NCBI GenBank assembly: GCA_947095535.1
Contig: OX352772.1
Coordinates: 191,000,125 to 191,064,124 of the forward strand
Length of the DNA stretch: 64,000 nt
From: Poecilobothrus nobilitatus
Lineage: Eukaryota > Arthropoda > Insecta > Diptera > Dolichopodidae
Direction: 5' to 3'
Both the position numbers and the translations under genes were made by a program. The notes under the pieces are model-generated. The model was not told the origin of the DNA and ran no database searches. It saw only the letters and a list, made by a program, of their open reading frames with translations. Of this stretch, positions 57,311 to 64,000 are shown one piece after another. The number at the start of each line of letters is the position of its first letter. Positions within the stretch are counted from its first letter, which is position 1.

Positions 57311-58010
57311 TCACCAAAGCTAATAGCATTAATTGAAATAACCCTCTATAAAAATAAAAAAGTACGCTTACTTCAAACTCACAGCTTACGAAAACTGAAA
57401 ACTAAAGAAATTTACAGCTTAAGAAAGCACATACGCCTCAAAGGGGGCAAAACACAACACTACGTAGCGAGCCTGGGTCAAACTTCGTATAGCATAGTAA
57501 ATATGCTGAACAAACAAATGGAGTCCCGATGGGCACCGACCCAGGCTCTCATCGGGAGGCAGACTCCATTTACATCAAACAAAACAAGCCAAACAAAAAA
57601 ATTATAATTAAACCAGAAGCACATAATAATACACTATAAAATCAGCCAACACAAGAAAATACAGTGATAAACATAATAATTAAAAATATTAGAGATAACA
57701 AATAATCTAAACCTAGCCAGTAAGAAACAAAATCCTTAAGCTGGCCTACATGCCAACCTGGCAAAGGGTCCTAAATTTGTGTGCAAATATTTATATTTAC
57801 AGACAATAAATAAATAAATATTATCCTACTACAGCTAACACAATTTTTTTTTTTTTTAACTTAAAAATTTCTGTTTATTAATTTGAACGTAAATATAAAA
57901 TGCATGCATATATAAGCAAACATATATACATTCACATTTAATAAAAAAGTTTCAAATTTATTGTTGTTGGCTTAAGCATGAAATTAAAGATTAAAGCCGA
58001 AAGCGCATTA

Positions 58011-58140
58011 CATAATATGTATGTATGTATATTATGAGATACTTACATAACTTAAACTTACATAATATGTATGTATGTATATTATGAGATACTTACATAA
58101 CTTAAACTTACATAATATGTATGTATGTATATTATGAGAT
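58011..58140 (+). repeat. 50-bp tandem repeat, 2.6 copies
   Basis: A 50-bp unit starting 'cataatatgtatgtatgtat' is repeated exactly at 58011 and 58061. A third partial copy from 58111 ends at 'attatgagat'. Confidence 0.9.
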
Positions 58141-58671
58141 GACGTTATGTAATCACGTTGTAACCATGTATGGTTACATACATTCGATGATTCGTGCTAG
58201 TATAGAAGTAGAAAAAAAGTATTTTCTTTTTATTCTTATTATACATGCATACATACAGTCATATACTTATATATGTAAATCAAAATAGAATCCATTTTTT
58301 TGAAAAATTTTATTTTCTAATTTAGTTTTTTTTTATAAAAATTATATTGCCAAATTTATGAAGTACCCCTGAGTAAATGTTTTATGTTTAAATAAAATCA
58401 CATACATACTTATACGCATTTGGTGGTTAAAAAAAATAGACAGTCTTTATTTGGATAGGTACAAAAAATAAAATTCATAAATCGTAACTTTGTTTTAATA
58501 CACTCCCCAAAAATTTTATGCGACCAAATTTACAAAATATAAAACATACCAACATATACATATTATGTATGTATTATATAAAAAGCTTCTGAAACCAAAA
58601 AAACCAAAACATAAAATTCCAATAAAAAAAAGAAAAATTGGAATTCATTGGAAATTGAATCTAGGTACCTA

Positions 58672-58726
58672 ATATTTACTTTATATACTACTTATATATA
58701 TATATAGTAGTATATAAAGTAAATAT
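58672..58726. repeat. 20-bp-arm hairpin
   Basis: ATATTTACTTTATATACTAC (58672-58691) and its exact inverse (58707-58726) flank a 15-nt TA-rich loop. It is flanked by TA microsatellite sequence and may have arisen from it. Confidence 0.85.
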
Positions 58727-60109
58727 ATTATACTAATATATATATATAGTATGTATGTATATATGTCTGAAAACTAAACTAAATTTAACTATTATAATTT
58801 TATTTATTTATTATATAATTAACTATATAATTATCTATTATAATTTTATCTTAAATATTAGCAGAAATTATATATACATATATAGATAACGCAAGTAGAA
58901 CAAAAAATTTCTCACCATTTTTTTTAATTTGTAGTGCCCCAAAGAAAGAGAAAAACATTGCATTAAAAACTGAACATATTATTTTTGCCTGTTCTTTCTC
59001 ATTCTCCATTCTTCAAATTTATTTATTTTATTTTTCTGACGAAAAATCAAACAAGTCACAAATGCAAAGGTTTTTTTTATTTAAGATGTTATTGGTATGT
59101 GTTAGGCTGTTAGATTTATTTTTTTTTTCTATTCATTTCATATAATTTATGAATAGTTTATACATATTTTTTTATTTTCAGTCACTTTACTAATTTATAA
59201 AAAGAAGTAGCAAAAAAAATTATGAAATAATGGAGGGCATAGAATAGTATAGCCAACCATATATTATATATAGATATATGTATGTATATATGTATATGTA
59301 TATGCATATTCATTTTTTCTTTGCTTAGAAAATTTTACATTGTAAAACAAGTTTTAATTTTTCACTTCTATAAAAAAATTTACTTATTTTAATAAAAAAA
59401 TTTAAGTTATACACATTGGATAACATATCGCTCAAATTTAAATTTAAATTTTCTTTATAAATTTCTTACGTTAAAATTCTTTTAACCCATAATATCAGAA
59501 ACTATATTTTGAAAGGTAATTTCACAAAAAAAGAATAAGTCCCTAGGGTTAACAGTCACATATTTTTTTTTTTTCATTTTAAATAAAAACTACTCATGCA
59601 TTTCTATTGATATAAAAAAAAAATATTAAATACTAACGCATACATAGATAAAAATTATATACACTTGATCAACACATAATCAGTCCATCCAAAATAGAAT
59701 ACTTAAGAAATCAGAAGTAAATTTTGTGTTGTGTGCCATGTTATATTATATAATTATTTGTTTTACTTCAATTTTTAAATACAAAAGATATTAAAAACTC
59801 TTTATGCGAAAATGTTAGATTGAAAGAAAAATGTTAAAATACGTTTTTTTGCATTATTTTTTGAATAAATAAAGTATGTAATTAAAATTAAAAATAAAGA
59901 AATACAACCAAAATAACCAGAAAAATAACAGAAATAACAGAAAAATAACCAGTTTTAAAATATAAGAACACAAACATTATAAATAGATTTTATTATACCA
60001 TTTGTAATAATAGGGTATTTTCAAAGTGAACTCTTTTTTTTCTTTATTCTAATTATAATGATAAATAAATAAACTAATTTTTAAAATATTTTAATTGTTT
60101 TCGACTTTA

Positions 60110-61540
60110 GACTAAAGTTGTGTGATAGATACCTTCAAAGGTATGGATCTCATCAGAAAAAAATTCTAAGACTTTTGAGCCATGTCCGTCCGTCCGTCCG
60201 TCCGTCAGCACGCTAGCTCAAAAACTAAGAAAGCTAGAATCATGAAATTTACACAAAATATTCTGGGAGTAATTTGTAGGTTCCTTATTTTTTTGGTTGA
60301 GTTTGGACCAAAACTTAGGGTAGCTCTCGAACACCTAACTTTTAGATCCCCACATTTTTTTTTAAATAGAGCTATGAAATTTTAACTGCTAATAGAACTC
60401 ACAAAAATATTAATTTTATTTTTAATAACTTTTTTTTGTAGCCCCACCCGTTACGGAGCTACAGCTCCACAAAGGTTCGAAAAAGCTCTATATTTAAATT
60501 GTTATAAAACAAGTTGTATAAGGTATATCTTCATTTTGAAAACGCCAAACGATTACCGCTTTTATTAGCTTTAAAAGTATATATACAATAAATATATATT
60601 TGTGGCATACGGTGTCTTAATTTACCGTTATGCAAAACTCAAATTTTGCAAAATTCTTGAACCCTTCTATCTTCTAAACGGTTAAAGTTGGAAACTTGAA
60701 ATTTTCACAGAAGTTAGATCTTTGAAAATAAGTATGAGTCATTTCAGAAAATTTTTTTTGTATCACTCCTTGTTTAGGAACGGTAAGGGGTCAAAAACTG
60801 AAAATTTTCTATTTTTAAACACCTGTAACTTGAACACCTGTTAAAATTTTTTCGAAATAATACACAAAAATTAAAGCTTTAACATTATACTCTTATTTTT
60901 GTTAACAACTTTTTTTAATAATATAGGGTTACTTTATAATTGACGAAAGTGTTACTTGATTTTTTCAAATTTTCTAACAAATTTCTTCAACGAATTTTTT
61001 CCATTTTGTTTTACTCGATATTTTGAAATTGTTGAGGATATAATGCGTAGTACAAAAAAATGTAAATAAATAAACAACATAACGGTTGCTTGAAAATTTT
61101 TTATTTATATGATATTGATATATATACATACTTATATAATATCATGTTTATTTACATATCGTATATGTCACTAGTGAATGAATGATAAGAGTATAGATGT
61201 ATATTATATAGCACCGTATTTACATACATATATGTATTTTATTGTACTTATAAGAAATTATTCTGTCAATGGAATATTTAAATATAATATAATATAATAT
61301 TTAAAATTATATTTACTATTTTGTACTAAGTAAATTTAATATACATTTACCGCTTAGTATTAAATGGTACTATAGAATATTTGAAAAACTTTTGGATTGA
61401 TAATCGTTATGTGGAAGGTTAGAATCTGCTTTTGAAGAATGCACATATAAACATATAGTTTGAATATATGTACAACCCATAATTCTAGAAGTTATAAAAT
61501 TCACCCAAATTATTTTAAAATACTAAAATATTAAAAAAAT
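60110..61540 (+). repeat. Repeat N, longest copy with an extra internal block
   Basis: It begins near 'gataccttcaaaggtatgga', carries (GTCC)n at 60183-60205, and matches array copies up to 'taccgttatgcaaaact' (about 60640). Then about 490 bp of R-like sequence follow ('ttctaaacggttaaag', 'aacacctgtaacttgaacac') before the N tail resumes at about 61143 ('catgtttatttacatatcg'). The AAGTCG...CGACTT end is missing. Confidence 0.72.
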
Positions 61541-61639
61541 AATATTGTAAGCAGAGTGACAGACTGTGAACATACTAACGGTTCGTACGGGTATCTAAGA
61601 GTTGACAAAGGCAACTGTATTCTTCCTCGTTAGATATGA

Positions 61640-62450
61640 TATTAATTAGGAATAATAATAAAATTTTGACGAACTGGTATAAAAAAGAAATAGCTTCAAA
61701 CAAATTACTCAATTATAACTCAGCACACCCAGGGATCATGAAAAAGAACGTGGCATTGTGTTATTAGATAGAGTACGCACATAGAGTTATTAGATTCAGT
61801 GAAAAAAAAATTCCATAACGACAACTTCAAGACGATTAAAGATATATTAAAAAAAAGAATTGCTATCCCGACAACATGATAAATAAAATTATAAGAAAAG
61901 TCAAATTTAATAAACAAAAAACAAATAACACTAATGAGAAATTGATATACCGTAAAATGACAGACATACCAAAAGTCACTCAAAATATTACTTGACATAT
62001 GTCTAAAATAAATAAGTAAATAGGGATTGGGCTTCAACCTCACACAAAATTAGGAAAGACAATTTTTAGCAACACTAAAACCAAACTAGATAATGTACCA
62101 TGCACAGGAGCTGTCTACAAAATTTCATGCAACAACGACAACTGTGATCAAATTTATACAGGTGAAACTAGACGAGATGTCAAAATACGGATCAAAGAAT
62201 ACAAAGGAGATTATAAAAACGCTAACAAATCCAAAAATAATATCAACATAAAAGAAACATATTTTAAAACTCCCTGCGTAAGTCATGCAATAAAAAACAA
62301 CTATAATTTTAACTTTGACCACCCTGTAATCTTAAACATTGAACATAATTGGCAAAAAGAAAAATATAGGAGCTCTCAACATACAAATGCACAGAAATAT
62401 AACAAAAAATTTCAAAACTTATACACAATACTTACATAACATATATAAGC
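61640..62450 (+). pseudogene. Penelope-like element, C-terminal RT linker and GIY-YIG endonuclease
   Basis: Pieces in order: 'NWYKKEIASNKLLNYNSAHP' followed by 'GIMKKNVA' and 'YAHRVIRFS', then 'NCYPDNMINKII', as in the linker after the reverse transcriptase of Penelope-like elements. Next is 'VPCTGAVYKISC' with a Cys pair (NDNC), 'IYTGETRRDVKIRIKEYKGD', the GIY-YIG nuclease core in which YIG reads YTG, and 'KTPCVSHAIKNNYNFNFDHP' with the conserved His. The region has several stops upstream, while 62050-62440 is nearly open. The reverse transcriptase core is absent, so this is a 5'-truncated copy. Confidence 0.75.
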
Positions 62451-62970
62451 AATAGATCAACCATATTAGTTAAAAATTTAATAAGTAATTCACATTAGCA
62501 GATTTATATTTTAATTTTTGAATAAAATAATTTTTAGTTTTAATTTTATTTTTTTTATATTTTTTTATTTTTTTTAGTCAGTTTTATATTATTTAATTCA
62601 ATTTTTATAAGTCTAGTTTAAATTTACATTTTGACTAATGTTTTGTTAGTCCCAGCACCGGCTCAAGAGTTGTGGGGCCCTATGCACATTTAAATTTTTG
62701 CTGCCCCCTTCACATCATGTCAACGGGATATTTTTTGTTCAAATTTCTTTAACACCCGCTTATAATTTAAAAAGAAGGTCTTGATTGAATATTGAAATTT
62801 AAAATAAAATTTTTAGGTCATTATCTAAAATAATTAGCGCATTGCCCATGTATTTCTAATTCAATTTTTTTAAATTAAAAATTTTGAATGAAAATGTTAA
62901 TGAAATGTAATTTTCAGAAAAGGTAGATAATGTGGTTGCGTTCAAGTTTGCAATTTAACTTTATAACTAG
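62451..62970. other. Spacer with a GC-richer short block
   Basis: No gene. A short GC-richer block at 62650-62720 ('ccagcaccggctcaagagtt', 'gtggggccctatgcaca') stands out from the AT-rich surroundings and may be the end of another dispersed repeat. Confidence 0.4.
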
Positions 62971-62971
62971 A

Positions 62972-63702
62972 AGTTAAATAGGAATTTTCTGATGCATATA
63001 TAGACTTACTTATTCGACAAAAGTGTGCTATAAATTTTACTTTAAAATTTAATAAAAAAAAAAACCAAAATTAATCTCAGTACTTTCTTTATTCTTCACA
63101 AATTAATAATAATCATTTATTTTTCTTACAGTCGTATTTAACTTAAAATTATTCTAAAACTTATTCCTAAAATTTCTTATCAGCAATTCGATAAATTACA
63201 ATTAGTAAAGGTTATTAATTTATCGGCTTGCTGTTATATCAAATGCATGAAATTGTTACAACATAACTTAAATGCAATGTACAAAAAAACCGTATCATAT
63301 TTCGGGTCATTGTTTTGTATCTTCTTTATTAATTAAAATGTTCAAAGAATAAGTGCATTGAACATTTTGTACTACGCAAACAAAAAATGTGTCATATTTC
63401 AGTTCATGAATTTGTTGTTGTTAAATAAATTGTTGAATGCACAAGTGCATTGAACAATTTATTATTTTTATTTTCAAAATTGGGTTATTTAGAATTAGGT
63501 AATAAATTTGATTGTGACATAATAAAAATTGTAAGATAAGCTAATTTGAATTTAAAAAGAAAAGTGAATTTAAAAAGAAAAGTGAATTTGAAAAGAAAAG
63601 TAAAAAGTAAATTTTATTTTAGAATTTATTGAAAGGGCAATTTCGTTATTTGCGGGCAATCTTGTTGTATGATTTGTGGTGAAGAAGAGTGTGATGATAT
63701 AA
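62972..63702 (-). mobile_element. Probable 3' LTR of an errantivirus-like element (minus strand)
   Basis: On the minus strand a polypurine tract (AAGGGGGGAGG, at about 63703-63713) is followed by AGTTATATCATC. This layout matches gypsy/errantivirus elements, in which a purine tract abuts an LTR starting AGTTA. A candidate far end (...TTTAACT on the minus strand, about 62972) gives an LTR of about 730 bp. That end is a guess. Inside are a partial tandem duplication (about 63300-63470) and short 'aaagaaaagtgaatt' repeats (63554-63600). Confidence 0.5.
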
Positions 63703-63937
63703 CTCCTCCCCCCTTAAGATTCGACTCCGTGCGAATTTCTTTTAATTCAATATTTATTTTCGAACTTTTTACTTTAAATTGTTTTAGGCAATAAAAGCCA
63801 ATAGACAGTGATAATACAAGAATGATGCCAATAAATGAGTTTGCGAAAACGCTTGCGTGCCACTTCCAAGAACTGGTATATTTAATTTCCTCTATTATTT
63901 TTGTATTGTTAATATTGGAGGCATGTAATTCTGTCAA
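63626..63937 (-). CDS. Envelope-like protein C-terminus (errantivirus type)
   Basis: The minus-strand frame is open for 103 codons, with an in-frame stop just upstream (about 63946), so the visible part is the end of a broken or truncated gene. It reads '...LHASNINNTKIIEEIKYTSS', then a Trp-rich juxtamembrane piece ('WKWHASVFANS'), one strong transmembrane helix ('FIGIILVLSLSIGFYCL') and a basic cytoplasmic tail. That order is typical of the end of insect retroviral Env and related fusion proteins. The tail is encoded across the polypurine tract into the putative LTR. The rest of the element lies to the right of the window. Confidence 0.55.
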   Translation of the reverse strand: MTELHASNINNTKIIEEIKYTSSWKWHASVFANSFIGIILVLSLSIGFYCLKQFKVKSSKINIELKEIRTESNLKGGGVISSHSSSPQIIQQDCPQITKLPFQ

Positions 63938-64000
63938 TTGTATATTTTACAATTTGTAAATTTTACAACATTATTGCCTTTTATGTGGATCATATCCGGT

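Larger units (their letters stand above)
52560..57822 (+). mobile_element. I-clade non-LTR retrotransposon, near full length but inactive
   Basis: The layout is 5' UTR, ORF1 with CCHC fingers, ORF2 with AP endonuclease, reverse transcriptase and RNase H, then a 3' UTR ending in a TAAA run (about 57805-57821). RNase H plus the ORF1 finger pattern points to the I clade rather than Jockey or CR1. Its base composition is less AT-rich and more A/C-biased than its surroundings, which suggests recent arrival compared with the neighbours. Several frameshifts and a palm-domain deletion make it inactive. Confidence 0.85.
57823..60109. other. AT-rich spacer with microsatellites
   Basis: I see no gene. 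It holds the 50-bp tandem repeat at 58011, the hairpin at 58672, TATG/TATA runs (58690-58770, 59255-59310) and long T- or A-runs. Confidence 0.5.

Noticed and set aside
1..64000. tRNA, rRNA or other structured RNA genes.
   Set aside because: I saw no convincing cloverleaf, A/B-box pair or rRNA-like sequence. A covariance-model scan would be needed to exclude small ones.

Overview
The window reads as AT-rich, transposon-dense DNA from an insect nuclear genome, most likely a fly. Reasons: several insect-type retroelements, the (GTCC)n-bearing repeats and 'ATACCCTACACC' termini that I associate with higher Diptera, and no recognisable single-copy host gene. The species call is an inference. Almost every coding region is broken by stops or frameshifts, so this looks like a transposon graveyard of the heterochromatic kind.

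The main content is two different virus-like large DNA transposons. Element A (about 3.65-17.6 kb) is a decayed Polinton/Maverick with an adintovirus-like gene set. On the minus strand are integrase with a chromodomain, an acidic protein, a fibre-like protein, a conserved unknown, and the packaging ATPase. On the plus strand are a phospholipase-A2-like virion protein, an adenain-like protease, penton, double-jelly-roll major capsid and a conserved 153-aa unknown. Protein-primed-type DNA polymerase B is on the minus strand. Element B belongs to a separate lineage, the cluster whose capsid-like protein resembles C. elegans F54H12.2. It is present twice, as a truncated copy (about 1.2-3.64 kb) and a longer one (about 40.9-45.3 kb). 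Its genes are a packaging ATPase fragment, a small basic protein, an acidic protein, a penton-like protein, a short 'YQRG' protein, the capsid-like protein and a C5-like protease. The left 3.64 kb of the window is repeated in the same orientation at 39.74-43.37 kb, nearly without change.

Region by region: 0-3.6 kb holds repeat R, module M and element B copy 1. 3.6-17.6 kb is element A. 17.6-18.8 kb is a spacer with one striking hairpin. 18.8-32.2 kb is a tandem array of four 2.7-4.0 kb units (M-N-S), in which S carries arrays of about 147/157-bp monomers. 32.3-36.3 kb has pieces of at least two CR1/Jockey-type LINEs. 36.5-37.2 kb is an inverted S copy. 37.3-39.4 kb has a degenerate tandem repeat and an endonuclease fragment. 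39.4-45.3 kb is R-M-element B copy 2. 45.6-46.8 kb is an isolated S copy. 47.4-48.8 kb is a foldback made from R ends. 49.7-52.5 kb has two R copies. 52.6-57.8 kb is an I-clade LINE. 57.8-60.1 kb is spacer. 60.1-61.5 kb is an N copy. 61.6-62.5 kb is a Penelope-like element fragment. 63.0-63.9 kb is an env-like C-terminus with a probable LTR of an errantivirus-like retrotransposon, running off the right edge.

Within A and B the genes form virion-making sets: packaging ATPase, maturation protease and two jelly-roll capsid proteins, plus a polymerase and an integrase in A. These copies look dead. The non-coding families (M, N, R, S) account for most of the remaining bases and recombine with one another.
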